Assembly: GCA_021292165.1 (NCBI GenBank)
Contig: CM037879.1
Location: forward strand, 248,353,438-248,417,437
DNA length: 64,000 nt
From: Shinisaurus crocodilurus
Lineage: Eukaryota; Chordata; Lepidosauria; Squamata; Shinisauridae
Direction: 5' to 3'
This document shows, piece after piece, positions 38,201 through 53,200 of this stretch. The position numbers and the translations under genes are program-made. The notes under the pieces are model-generated. The model had not been told where the DNA came from, did no database searches, and saw nothing but the letters and a program-made list of their open reading frames with translations. Each line of letters starts with the position of its first letter. The first letter of the stretch is position 1.

Positions 38201-41200
38201 CAGACATCACGCTCACCACCTCCAATTGCGCTGATCAGAGGTTCTTTACAAAAACTGGAAGCAGCTTGCAAGTCCACCGAATTTAAGGCAGTATCTCTTT
38301 AAAAAAATAATAAGGGACATAAACATGCATAACAATGGCAGGATTGTTCCCTTAAAATCCTTTTCTGTGCATCAATACAGCAAAATTTCTGAAAATTGTT
38401 CACCTTGACATTGCAGATAATTGGCCCACGTGCACTCCTGTTCTCACAGTTGGCAATGACCTGCTCAATTTGAGCACGATCAAAAAAATCCAGCTGCAAA
38501 GGTTCTGGAATCTCTTGACTAAAGTCAATTGAATCAAGGATGCTTAAGATTTTCCTGCGTACTGAGGAGAGAAGAAATCTATTCAGAAATACCAAAAAAG
38601 CCGAAGGATCAGAGTTCAATTGAAGATATAAATGGAACAGGATTTATGATTACGAACTTTCTATTTACAATTATTCCAAACTTTGTCTCTAGTAGTTTCC
38701 TTCATTTCTATATAAAAGGGCAAAATGTTCAATTCTGAGATGTCAGATGTAGACAAGTGTGTCTACTTTTAGTCAGATCTTGAACCCATATAGCCCCAGG
38801 AAGGTACTACTATGCACATAACAACAGCGCAGTGCATTGGTGTTTGTTGGGCTTATTTCCTCTCTAGGAGCTAGTCACGCTGAACATACAAGTTTGTTTA
38901 AGGAATGTAAAAAGCAGTATGAAGAGGTGCTGAAGGCAAAACAGCCCAACCCGAAGTTGGTATATCAGTTTCTGGATCATACCCATTGACTGTACTGTAT
39001 TGTATTAGGTTTTAAAATAATTATTTATACTGTACACTGCCCTGGAATTTCAAGTGATGAAGGGTGGTACAAAAATGTTTTAAATAAACAGATGTTTACT
39101 AGAGACAAAAAAAATGACTTCAGTAATATCTAGAATTAGCTTACAATTACATTAATTAAGCTGGATTGTAGTATTTTGCACCAATTTCTGAATTTTCCAA
39201 TTTGTAGAAACAACAACAAAGGCAGGATATAGACTACAGTTCATGTTGCAATGGGCTTTTAGGTGACTGATCTCCCTACTCTAGATTAGAATCTGAATCA
39301 ACCCAGCCTCCACAAGACTTACCTTTGGAAGCAGTATCAAAGTGAAGAAACCCACTAACAGACCGAGTTTCATCTTCTGTCCCTCCTTCACCATCAGCTG
39401 AGAGGATTGAAATAAAATAAAAAGTTCAACAAATTCAAGTGTCAAGTCTCAACATCACACTACTGGTTCATTAACTTTCATTAGTAATATCATTATATAA
39501 CAATATAAAAATGGTTTGGGGCTCTATTTGCAACAACCTTCTGAAAAACTGATACAGAAAGAATTGCAGCTTTGATAACTTGAATTCAGTAGCACATGCC
39601 ACATAATGTTGAAAAGGTCATGCATGCATGGTGAGTATCAGGATGTAACCTGCACGGCAGGGATAAGGTCCACCTCATTACTACCTTCTACAAGGATTCT
39701 GAAGTGGTGGCGAGGCTTGATCTTGAGCAGGTAGACTGCACTCTGCAATCAGCATGCATGAGAGCCTAGGCCAACCTGTAATTATTTAGATTCTGCAAAA
39801 GGGATGTCCACTGGACATTCAGAAATCCCTCTGGAATTTCCGAACTACCGTAATTACAAATTGGCAGTGGCAGGTTCCATCCAACTGTAGCTTTACACTA
39901 GAGAGGTTAACAATGCAATCATTTAGCTATTTATTCCACCAGTAGGCAAAAACAATGTTAACAGCATTTAGTGTCGCAGCACCCACCCTCTGGAATGCAT
40001 TCCCAATTGTCATTAGACAGGCACCCAGTTTTGTAGTTTAGACATCTTCTTAAGACCCATCTCTTCACAGACGCTTTACCTGAGGTGTGACCCAGCCAGA
40101 TATAGTCTGCAGTACACAGCAGTGTATAGTTTTATTGTCTTTTTTACTGATGGGTTATTGTTAAATTTTAGTGGTGATTACACTCTATGTTCACTACTTT
40201 GATAACTTTATGGAAAGCAGTACCGTAGTTTTCGCTCCATAAGATGCACCGGACCATAAGACGCACTTACCATATGGTACCAAAAAAAAAAAAAAAAAAT
40301 TAAATCAGCTGTTCCGTGGGGCATCAGCTGAGAGGTGCCCTGCCCAGGAGGCCTCTGCTCTTCCGGACCAGCAGAGGAAAGTAAAATAAAAATAAAATAA
40401 TAATAATAATATTTTTTTTTTAAAAAAATCAGCTGTTCCGTGGGGAATCAGCTGAGAGGCGGGGGCTTCCCCCACCCTGCCCAGGAGTCCTCCGCTCTTC
40501 CGGACCAGAAGAGGAAAGTAAAAAAATAAAAATAAAATAAAATAATAATAATAATTTTATTTTTTAAAAAATCAGCTGTTCCACGGGGAATCAGCTGAGA
40601 GGCGGGGGCTTCCCCCGCCATGCCCAGGAGTCCTCCGCTCTTCCGCACCACCAGAGGAAAGTAAAAAAAAAATAAAAAAATAAAATAATAATAATTATAA
40701 TAATAATTTTATTTTTTAAAAAATCAGCTGTTCCACGGGGAATCAGCTGAGAGGCAGGGGCTTCCCCCGCCCTGCCCAGGAGTCCTCCGCTCTTCCGGAC
40801 CAGCAGAGGAAAGTTTAAAAAAAAAAAAAAAAAAATTAAATCAGCTGTTCGGAGGGAATCAGCTGTTCGGCGGGAATCAGCTGTTTGGCGGGGGCTTCCC
40901 CCGCCCTGCCCAGGAGTCCTCCGCTCCGGACCAGCAGAGGAAAGTTAAAAAAAAAATTTTTTTTTTTTTTTTACTGTATTCACTCCATAGAACGCACAGA
41001 CATTTCCACCTAGTTTGGGGGGGGGGGGGAGTGCATCTTATGGAGCGAAAAATACGGTATATTAATTTGTATATTAAATAGATATAAATAATCCCTGACC
41101 ATGGTTAAAGTGGTCTGCACTGATCAGAACACTTGAGGCAGAAGATAAAGTATGTTGCTCTCCATTACAGAAGTAGTGGCCTGTATCCTTCACCCCTAAG

Positions 41201-44200
41201 ATCATAACATCCAGCTCAATACCAGAAACACTATCAAATGTAAGGTAAGAATTAGATATGAAAGTGGGAAGTAATTCAGATAAGGAGCAAGGTCTTTTGA
41301 TATCAACAGTCTCGATTCTTATGTCTGCCCTGTCAAATTCCATTTACCTAAGAAAGATCTGACTGGCACGTCATCCAGAAGGAGGTGCAAGAGTCTCTGT
41401 GTGTGAGAACGCTGGCGGTTCAGTGAAGTAACTCGCAATTCTATAGATGCAGTCTTCATTAGCCATGACATCTGGTTCAAGGCTGGAATTTCATGCTCTG
41501 AATAAAGAAGATAGGGCAAGAATGGCACTGTACAGCAAAATAATACACACCAGAAAAAAAACTATCCTTCCTACTCACTCGTACACCCGGTTCGCACGTC
41601 ACGGCCAATTCCTGGGTTGTTATGTGACATCTGAACCTGGAAACACTGGGTTGTTTATGGGTTAAACAACTCAGAGTTAACCCAAAAACAAAGTACAGGT
41701 GATTGTTGGGTTAACTCTGGGTTGACAGAAAATGGAAGTGGCGAGTGCCACACTCACTCGCTCTGATGCACCCCCATCAGTTCCTGGGTTAGAACTGGCC
41801 TTGATGTGCAAACCAGGCCACTCTTACATAGTAGCACAGTTTTTGCTTGAAAACATAAGGACATGGGCATTGCTCTTCATAGGAAGCTGTTTATGTCAAG
41901 TAGGTTTCCATATGGTGCAACCAACTGCAACTCCCTGAAAAAGAGGTGCTTCCATGGACAAGTTTTGAATTACACATTCTCCCACCCCTAACATATTAGG
42001 AAAAAATAGCATCTCTAAGGAAAATGAGGTGTCTCCCTGCCAAGACAAGGCTTCCATAATTCTGCCAAATAAGCTTCCCAAGTGGACAAAGGTATTTGCT
42101 GCTTTTCTAAGCAACACATGAGAACTGAGCAAAGATTGTTAGTTTTGTGAGAAAGTATTTCAAGTCTTACCTTTGACAGAAAATGGTAAATGCTGCAACT
42201 GAGAGAATAAAAAATCCTGGCTGGTCCTCAAATATCTCATAGTTGGGCCGGAGGTGTCTGAGCATGCACACAATTGATAGATCACCTATTTAATCAGAAG
42301 AGAATACAGATATTAGTTTCCTTGTACAAGCCTACAAGGAATACTAGGTCAAAAAGGAAAATACTAGGCAATATATTTGAGCTTAACTCAAATCTACTCA
42401 TTAAGTTGAATAAACCACATAGAGAAGCTCTGTTCTGAAAAAGTTAGTTTAGGCTGCAATCCTATACACCAGGGGCGAGTAACCTTTTTTCGGGCTAGGG
42501 GCTGAATTCCAATTTAGGAAGCATCTTGGGGCTTCATTTGAACAGTGAGTAGGGCCAAAGACAGGGAAAGAAAGTGGGCAGAGCCGGATGTAATGTTTAC
42601 CAATTTGGTCATTTCTCCACCAAGCATACAAAACACAGCTCCATTCTATGCATGTATTCTATGCATGTCTACTCAGGGGTAAGTCCCAGGGCAACAGCTT
42701 TCATGCCTGCAAAGGGTAGCTCAAATGCCTTTAAATACCCGCTTGCAAAATATGCTTGCGCAAGAGTGGCTTGCAGACCAGATGGGGAATCCCAGTGGCC
42801 GGAGGTTCACCATCCCTGCTATACACACTTACCTGGAAGTAAACTTGAATGAATAAGACTTACCTGGAAGTAGATATGCATAGGATTACACTGTTAAATA
42901 TTTTTAAGTATCAAAGCAGTACTATTAAACAACAAAACACAATTTCCTAGGAACTGAAAGCTTATTTGGCTTTGTGCAAAATATTCCATTTTAGCTTTTC
43001 CCAAACAGAAAATATCTTGGAATACCTGGTAACACAACTCTGCTAGATGAGGAGATTGTTGGACTGCTGTGGGACCAGACCTTGTTTCAGTACCATTTTC
43101 CAGAATATTCAAAATAGCATGAAGGCAAGTTCGAGGGCAACCCAACACACCTTAAGGATGTAAGATTCATGTTTAGACAGACAAAATACATGGCATAATA
43201 GGAGTATGGCAAATGGAAACCAAATTTCACCCTATTTAAAAAACTCACTGCACAAAAAATGGCAAAGATTTTACTCTCATAACAAAACTAATTTAATGTT
43301 GTATTTTATCAAAGGTGGAGTATGAGAGGGATCCAATTGTTCAGATCTTGTGGAGTCTACATGACCATACACTTTCTATAGTGCACTAATGTCAATATGG
43401 CTCATTAATTTTAAAAGATACAATTCTTAACAGAATAGCACTTAGACCAGTTTGTTCTGTCTACTGAGCATGAAAATGGTTGTCCAATACTATAGTGGAC
43501 AAAAATACATTTCTTCTACTGGGATTATTCTTAGCAACCAATGAGTAACAGTAGCTTCCAAACACCACCAACCCATTCTCAGTGCATCTTTAGCCATGTA
43601 CCTGGGTCCTGCAAGTTTGTGGTGCTGACTGGCTTCTTGAATTCATAACCCAGGAGATACAGAGCAAGATTGGGTGGGCTGCACTCCAGTGAAGTAATGA
43701 GAAGGTTCAGGATATTAATCCTTGTTTCATGATAGATCGGAGCCTGCTTCTTTTCAACTTCAAGTTCTTGGAACCAAAAATACACAATAATAGAAGTGGA
43801 TTTTTCATAAAGTGTTCAATGAATTGATACACAACTGCTGTTAATAGAACCATACATGGTTCATGATAATGCACAACGATTTTTAGGTGAACAATAGGCT
43901 TGTAATCACCTATGGTGACACATCCAGGCAACCACGTAGGGAAGCTTTTACACATGTATTTCATAGTGTCAATGTGGCCCTAATAATTATCAGCTATACA
44001 ACTGCCAGTCCACCTACATAAAAAATGTGGACCAGTAATGTTTGTAGAATTATATTTAAAACTAATTTACATATTAGCTCTGCATTTTGGTAGGCTGTGT
44101 TTACAATTTTGCTCAAAATGTAAATAAACCAAAACAAAATAAAACTGGCACAGGACTCTGAATCCAGTTATAGGCCACTTTCTTGTTCTGTCAAAAATGA

Positions 44201-47200
44201 CTGAATAAAATGGCTTTGAGTTCTGCAAATAAAGCCACATGAGGCTCCCTGATTTTTTGATTTTAGCAATCCAGCAGTTTATTTTTATGTAAAATTAAAA
44301 ATGGATTACAGTCATGCCTTGGATTGAGAGCATAATTTGTTCCGGAAACGTGCTTGTAATCCAAAACACTCTTATATCAAAACAAAATCCCCCAAAAATT
44401 TGTACAGAGATTTTTAATTTAAGCTGTACTACAGTACTTGTATTGCAAGACGTCGCTTGCATATCAAGTAAAAAAAATTAAATATTTAACAATGTGCTTG
44501 TCTTGCAAAATGCTCTCAAACCAAGTTACTTGCAATCCAAGGTATTACTGTACTTTCATACCTTCATCAGGATTAATTATTTCTTCTGCAGTTTCATTGT
44601 CCAAACACTCCACAAACCCAGCCATTAATTTCTGGCTGATACTCTGGATTTGTAATCAAAGAATAGGAACGAGAAGATAGTGAGGCATTAAAAGATGACA
44701 CATTGATTTAAAGCAAAACATATATGCAACCCAAAAACTGCCCTCCACCCTCCAACAAAGGTTATAAATCAGTTTGTAGGGAGGTCCAGAGAATGGTTTG
44801 AAGGTACATGAATCAGTACCTTGATCATTGAGCTGATGGGAAATCTCTTGAAAACAGTGCCAGCTCCCAGTTTTGGGAGACTCTTGGGCAAGATACCCTT
44901 CGTGGGTATAACCTTACTAAAATAAATCCATGCATTTTATTTTAATAGCAGTAAAGTTATTTGCTGTTAAATGGTTACACACTGATCTTTCCCCTTGTGT
45001 AAAAAAACAGCAGTTACCTGATCTTGTGTAAAATCTCCAATCAGTTTGACCTGAATGTTAGAATTGCAAGAAATACAACACAGGATCTTGGAACTTTCGA
45101 AAGCCAGTTCAGGATTGGTATTGCCATGATAAAGGTACCTTTAATGACAGAGACATGACAGCAATTGTTAACTGGCTAGAAATGCCAGAGAAAGGGGGGG
45201 GGGGGAGTAGTCAATAATGCTTCATAAAAATTAGTCTTAAGAGCCTAAAATATATGTGTAGATTAGAAATGTAAATAGGATTTTAAGTCATCATTCCCTC
45301 TATTTCTGGCATTCTGGCTGTGAATGCCATTTCTTATATATCCAAAACTGCACCACCCATGCACAAAATGGAGCTACCAGAAAACCTGGGGCAACACTGA
45401 GGTTTGCAGAAGTACAACCAAAATCTTTAGAAAAATGGTGGTGGGGTGGGAAGACACACAATCACAAACAGCCTAATGAGGACTGAGCATGCTCAGTGGG
45501 CATGGAATGCTGACTATTTGAGGGTGTGTTTGGAATGGAAAACGGGGAAGGAGGGAGAATGGAATGGGGTATCCTGAACAGGAGCACTCCACACTGCAAG
45601 GTTTTGTTGCAGCTTCAACTTGTCCCTACCAAGCACTAAAACACATGGCCTTGTAAATATCCATGCATCTTACTGATGCAATATACCCTGAACATGACTA
45701 CAGCTCTACCCAAAACCTACAGTCTATCCTCTAAGTTTAGGGGTACACAACCTGTTTAGCCCCGAGGGCCACCTATGGGGTATGCTGAGGGGCCAGGGCT
45801 GCACATGCACATGGGCACACAAATGTAACCTTTACTAATTTGTAAAATTTTCACTAAGCATACAAAGCAAAACTAAATTCTATTTATGCCTACACAGAAA
45901 CAACCCCAGTGCAAAGGCTTTCAGGCATGCAAAGACAGCTCAATTCTAAAATTTAAAGGTATTTAAATGCCCAGCCGGAGTATTTCAATTGCTCTTATCT
46001 TCTATCACTGATAGGATAAGAAGAGGGGTTCAGTGCTTACCACTGAAGAAAGCCTCCTTTGTTTGGTCTTTCTGAGGTCCTCCTTTCTACAGTCTTTTCC
46101 CACAGCAAAAAGGTGGGCTGTGGGAAAAGTATGTGGGGCCACAGATCCCAAAGCCAAGATGATGCATGTGGCATCATCCCCAATGGTCGCTTAAGTTCCA
46201 ATTTCTACACCTCACCTGCTCAGATCTGTCAAACTCTAATGAACCCTTTAGCATGTTAAAGAAATGACTTCAAAAGTTACTTGATTCAGAAATACTAAGT
46301 AATACCTTGGATTGCAAGTAACTTGGTTTGAGAGCGTTTTGCAAGACAAGCAAATTTTTAAATATTTATTTTAAAAAATTTGACTTGATATACAAGCGAC
46401 GTCTTGCAATACAAGTACTGTAGTACGGCTTAAATTAAAAATCTCTGTACAAATTCTTTTTTGGGGATTTCATTTTGATATAAGAGTGTTTTGGATTACA
46501 AGCACGTTTCCGGAACGAATTATGCTCTCAATCCAAGGCATGACTGTATATGCAACTGCTCAGAAGATATTCATGAGAATCAGAGTCATATCTAAGACCC
46601 AGTCCTATAAACCAGGTTAGTACAGAGGCATTAGTCAGAGGATTAGTATTCTATTTCTACAAAGCCAGCTGAATAGTGAGAATCTATGTGAGCAACAAGG
46701 TGTGCTGTGGGAACCTCTCAGCAGGGACACAATGGTATCACCATTAGAGTCATGCCTGTCTTTCTAAATACATTGGGCCTACCTGGCAATATTCACTACA
46801 TGGTCCGCCTTTTTAGTCCGAGGGTTGATTCCTTGCAGCAGCTGTTCTAGTGACGTAACAATCAGGGAGAGATGGCTTTCCCTTAAGAAGTCCATGAAAA
46901 GGTTCTCTTTCTGTAGAGTCAGATTTAGCAGCCCAAGGCAATACTGTCCTGCTTTCTCTAAATGCTTCTTTCCTATAGAAGGAAATAAATAGGACCAGTG
47001 GAGCACACTTCCATGTCTAGAACACTTGGGTGGGTGGATATTATCTGCAGTCAATTTATACATGTACATTGATGGGGCCACAAAAAGTCAGGATTTCTAC
47101 CAAAAAAACCACCCTCAAGAACTGTTAACTTTTATTTAGCAGCTTTCCTTGCAGTGAGGTTCTATATAATGAAGAATACAGTCCACTGCCCAACCAAGTA

Positions 47201-50200
47201 CCACAATCAAGTTATTTTAGAAGCTTATTGATGTTTAATCTTTTTTTAAAAAACACATACCAGGGAAAGGAGCATAGGTATCTAGTTGCTTAACCCCTTC
47301 TTCCAGCAAGCTAAGACAGAGTTCCAACATTGGGGATTCATTTAATAGATGATACATCAGATTAAATCCAGGTGGTTTATAAGCTATAATTTCTTCTCCT
47401 GGAAAATGAAAAGCACAATTGTTATTCATCAGCACAATCGCTTGCCAGAAAAGTTTTCATTGACTAGGTTCACACAACATAACCCACACTCCAGGTTGAG
47501 TATGGGTTGAGTGTGGGTTATCGTTGAACCATGGGCTGTTGTATCATCTGAACCCAGGGTCATTTTAAATCTTTCCCTTCCATGCTTCTCCCTACAGCTG
47601 GGAATATACTAAGCCACATCCTCCTCACCCACCAAGTCCCTCCAAACACTGCCTTTAGAAAAACATTTTTTGAACTTCCTTACCGCACTTTAACTACAAT
47701 TCCCTTGGTATAAGAGTCTCTTCTAAAACTGCCCCACTATTCTGGAATTTTGGCAGAAAGTGTTTGCAGAAATATCAGAAAAAATTGGAATGGAATTAGA
47801 GGTCTGCCCAAGATTAGCATTGTTAACAATAACAGAAAAAGTAGTTTGTTTAAAAAATACTAAATAATTGATTGTGAATTTGTTAACAGCCGCTAAATTA
47901 ATGATAGCTAGGAAATGGAAAGTTCAACATGTCTTTTCAATTACCGAGTGGTATAAAGAGGTATGGGATATCGCGCTAAACGATAAATTAACCTGCAATA
48001 TTAAATGCCAAAAAGGACAATTGGAGGAAAACACTTTTGTGAGCATTTGGGGTAAATTTCTGGATTATGTGTTGGTGAAGGGGAACGAACCTTGTCAAGA
48101 TTTGTTACATTTCTGGAATATAGAATAATATCTGATACCTTTTGGGAAATATAACTTGGTCCCAAGAGGTGCACAATGTTAATGTTGTATTTGTCATTAT
48201 TTCGTTATTAGTTGTTATGATTGGGGGGGAAATTCAATAAAATTTATTTAAAAAAACACAAACTGCCCCACTACTCACTTGTCAGCACTGCCCTCTCCTA
48301 TCCATGTAACGTGTCTGGCAGAATCTGACAGAAACACAGTGTTCCCTGATCATCTTATGTAAAGTGTTTACCATATTGTTGAAGTTAAATAAATATTAAA
48401 TTGTAAGCAACAGATTTTCTGACTGGCTTCCAAGGACCAGCCTATAGCACTGCCCAAAGGGGCAGGAGAGCTGGACATCTCTCTGCCTCTTTCCCCAAGC
48501 AAGATGCAAACACTGAGCTAATATAGGCCAGGAAACAGCATACCCTGTAACTCTACATATTGGTCCACAAAATCTTCAAGTTGAGGTTCATAATCTCTGA
48601 GCAATTTGTAAAAAACTTCCAGAACTGCTTCTGCTACTTCCCACTGTCAAGAAAACCACACAGAAAATACTGTTCATATAAGTAACAAATAAATAAATAA
48701 ATAAAAACAAAGTTACACAAATCAAATAAATTCACTAAGTTGGATCCAAAGGTTCCCTTGCTCCAACAGAAGGAGTCCTTCTGCTGACGGAAGTACTTCC
48801 ATCAAAAAAAGACTAGTTCCGTTAGATACCTTCAGCTCTTTGATACCTCTGTGGAAAGCAGTATATACATTTGAGTAATAAACATAAATATGAAAGGGAC
48901 TTTGAATCCAACCCACTGTCAATATAAACTGTATCTGAAACAGAAACGCACTGGGAATTGAAAAAATATGACACACGTCAATCTACAATCACATTCTACA
49001 GACATGTGATGCCCAATAATGCTTACTACCGTACTTCATATGTATTAATTTCCCTTATTTGTCACTGTAGGATCATAGAATTTTAGAGGTGAAAGGGATC
49101 GTTAGGTCATCCTACTCAATGCAGGAACTACAATGCAGGATGTGACTACATCATCCCTGACAGATGGCCATTCATACTACCTTTCACACTGCAAGAACTT
49201 AGCAAAATCAGGCTATGAGGCAGTTTATACATTCAGCAGAAACAGATGGCACTGTTATTTCTGGATTGTATTACTACAGGCTGCAGATTAATGTCTAAAT
49301 GCACTCACCACCTCCTCACAAAATGAAAACTCCCTGCACATAGAAAATTAGGATATCAAGAAGGGGGTGAAACCGATCCCTTCCCCCACCCCCAACACAG
49401 TAGATTTGGATATCCAAGGAGGTCACTATTTCCCCCCCAAGCAGATAATGCCCCACCTGAAGCCTGCAGTGGTACAGTCCAGGAACTGCTCTACCACACG
49501 CATTCCACGCACACAGCCCTATATCTATATAAATATAAAGGTCTTTAGGACAGGTTTGTCTTTTTAAAATTACACACCATATTGAAAGTAAAACAGCAGA
49601 TATAATGTCATTATATAAGTCTATGATGCACCAACATTTAGAACACTGCATGCAATCTGAACTATCCTATGCCCCCCCCCCCCGAAAATGTCTAGGTGCT
49701 ATAGGATCGCTCCCTCCAAGTTTAGATTGCAGCCTGACATTTATAAAATTATGACTCATATGGAGACAGTAAAGAGAAATTCTTCGTTATCACCAAATAT
49801 TAGTACTGGATCCTGCAATGAAAATTACTGGCAGCAAGTGCAGGTCATAGAAAAAGAGGAGTGAATCACACCAAGATGCAGCACAGCACACTAACAGTTC
49901 TCCTGAGGCACACAGCCCAGGGATTATTGCCCTGGATATTTGTTGATTTGGGCAAATAATCATTAGGGCACCCCATTCACACTTGTTCCTGGCATACCAT
50001 GATCATTGCAATGTGGACTTAAGCATAAATGTCTTCAGGGGGGAAATTTGACTAGAAGAATTTTACATTTTGTTTAGATCCCTAAATCAACCACCCCAAT
50101 CCAGCGCTTCTCCATGTGTATGTGAAGCTCCTGGCAAGAAAACATGTTTCTATTCAGACAGTGCAATGTCAGAATAGCTTGGAACAGAAAATGGGGATGT

Positions 50201-53200
50201 ACAAACAGCATTCCCCGATCTGCCCCCAGCATTGCACTCAATAGAAAAGCCCTTGTATGTGCAAGAGCTCCATTTGGGCACAAAAATAGTCTGGATCAGA
50301 ATCAGAGTTTATTAATTTAAACTACAAAGACATTATATGCTCAACTAAAATGTCTAAACAGTATACAGCCTCCCTTGGGGTTGGAAGGGATATCAGTTAA
50401 CAACAGCTTTAGTTTAAGAGCTAGAATAATGGAGGTCTCAAACCTCAGCTTCCACTTACAGTATCATAAAAAGCTCCCTTGAGTCAGAAGGACCACTGGT
50501 TCATCTAGCTAAGTATGGTCTACCTTTATTTATTGATTGCATTTATACTCCGCTCTTCAGTCAGAAAAGGCTCCCAGAGTGGCTTACAAAGATTAATAAT
50601 AAGGCAGTCCCTGCCCTCAGGCTCACAATCTAAAAGACATGACACAAAAGGAAAAGGGATTGCGAGGGAGGAGGAAGAATGCAAAACTCAGGCACCAGTT
50701 CTTAGTTCAAAAGGTTCTTATAGGTTTCTTTTTCTTTTTTGGCAGGGAAGGGCAAAACAAGCTCCCTGCAGCTGCTCCCTCTCCAGCTGATGTATGCATT
50801 GCCTGACAGTAGCTCTCCAGTCTTTCCCAGCCCTACTGGGAGATGCCAGGAACTGAAACTGGGACCTCCTGTATGCAAAATATATATTCTATCACCGATC
50901 TATGGCCCTTCAAAAGCATCACATATCTTTTAATTCCAAAGGATAGAAGCACCCTTGCAATCCCATGGTAGTTTGAGTGCATGGAACCCAGACACTAGTT
51001 CAGTTCAGCTTTACTAGTATTAGGCCTTTAAAAAAAATAGCAAACTCTATCAAGCATTACACAATTAAAACAAATCTCATTTATAGAAGCATACACTGAA
51101 AGAACAAGCAAAACTGACCTTTTCAGCAGCTCTCCGGTAGGCCCTTGTACGAAACCGAAGAAACACAGAGTCTCTCAAAAACTGCAGGTAGGGGTCAAAG
51201 CCTGGGGGACGCAACCCAGCACCCAGGTTAGAAGGAAATGAACTCTCTACCAGTGTGCTAATGAGCTGGCAGAAGGCACGAGTTAAAGGATACTCCTCAC
51301 AACGGGATTCAATTTCATTCAATTCAACCTTTCCAAAAACATCAGAAAAATGTATTTAAAACAAACAAATAGCTTCTAAGAAACAGAAGCACTTAAGCAT
51401 GTAATGTATTACATCATCATAGCAAAATAAATCTATAGAACTCCTTCATATAAGTATTTCTTCCTAAAGCCTATCTATCTATCTATCTATCTATCAGCAA
51501 GAGAGACCTGCTCAAAATGCCCTCTCCAGGGGAGTAGGCAACATCTGTGGGTACAAAGAGTGGATGTCTCTCTGTGACAGCTCATGTCCTTAGGAATTTC
51601 TTCTATTAGTAAAACTTGCAAACATTCAGTCATGTTTGCCTTTGGAGAATTAATTTTTTTAAAAAGAGAGGGATTGTTGAATTTTGGAAAGCTTTTAATC
51701 TAACTTGTGTTTGGATGCCAATGGCCCCAATCCAGGAGAAGCTAGTTGTGCCTAAGTCAAATTGTAATCAATGTACTAGGTTAGTCACAAATAACTCAGG
51801 TTACATTGCTGTAAGTAGGGCTTGCAGCCAATGCAGAGCCAGGCACACCCAAGTTCATTGGTTTCAATGGGCATAAGCATTCTGAAATCTGCATAGGATC
51901 ACACTAGCTGGATTCAGACAACATGAAAACCCACATTCAACGGTTGAGTATGGGTTGAGTGTGGGTTATCATTGAACCATAGGTAGTTGTTGAAACATGG
52001 GTTGTGTTGTCTGAACCCAGCCACGCTAACAAACCTTTTGTTAACCACAAACAACCCATGAAGAGAACCCATGGTTTGCTGTTGAGTTGTGAACTGTGGG
52101 TTGTTTGTAGTTAACAAACCAAAGTTTGTTATCATGGCTGGGTTCAGACAACACGATAACCCACATTTCAACAGCAACCCACACTCAACCCTTTAGTGTG
52201 GATTATTGTGTTGTCTGAACCCAACCACTGCTAGTTACAACTGTCTTTAATTGGACTCTGGTCATTATCTTTTGATATTATCTATAATGGTTCTTAACGG
52301 AATTTATAATAAGGATTTTTGCTATTTTGTCTTTTGTTAACTATTTTAATTTTTTTAAAGAAAGGAAGTATATACATTTTTAAAAAAAAATATGAAACTA
52401 CTATTTACTCAAAGACATTATCAGTCCTACAGCTTCCCACTTTACACAGCCACCTGGCTAAGTGAATACAGAATTTACCTCAATGCCAATGGCTTGTCTT
52501 TGGCCTGGAGTTCTTATAGTTTGCAGTATCTTCCAAAAACAAACAAGAGATAGTACATGTTTTTTTCACAATTATCCAACCAACATGGCAGCAAAAATAT
52601 GAACTATGCTGTTTACCTCACAAACCCTTTTTAAAAGCTCCTATCCACATAAAATGTTATTACCCTTCCTGAAAAACAGATCGATTTTCTACCCCACAAA
52701 CTTTTTAACCCAGTACCTGAAAAGAACTCCAAAGCTGATGTAGATGTCATGATCCCAATTTCTTAACCATGATTAAAGGACTGGATCACATGCGCTGTCT
52801 TCCCAAGTTCTCCCATTTAGTATGCAAATACACACATTACACAGGCATAATGACCTGGTTCACACGTAATGACAGCCCATGGATTAAATAACCCATGGGC
52901 TGTCATGCATGAGCAGGAGAAAGCAGGTGTGCTGCCTGCAGTGTGCCCACCACTTCCACTTTTACTCAGCAATCCACAAGCGGCTCCTTCACATGTTGCT
53001 GAGCATGATGTCCGAACCTGGACTGCTGGGTTGTTTAGGGGCTGAACAATCCAGTGGTCAACCCATGGCTTGTTGTTGGGTAGGTTCAGCAACCTATGTA
53101 GGAGCTGCTCGTGGATTGCTGGGTAAAAGCAGAAGTGGCGGGCACACCACAGGCAGCATACCCACTTTCTCCTGCTCATACCGGACAGTCCATGGGTTGT

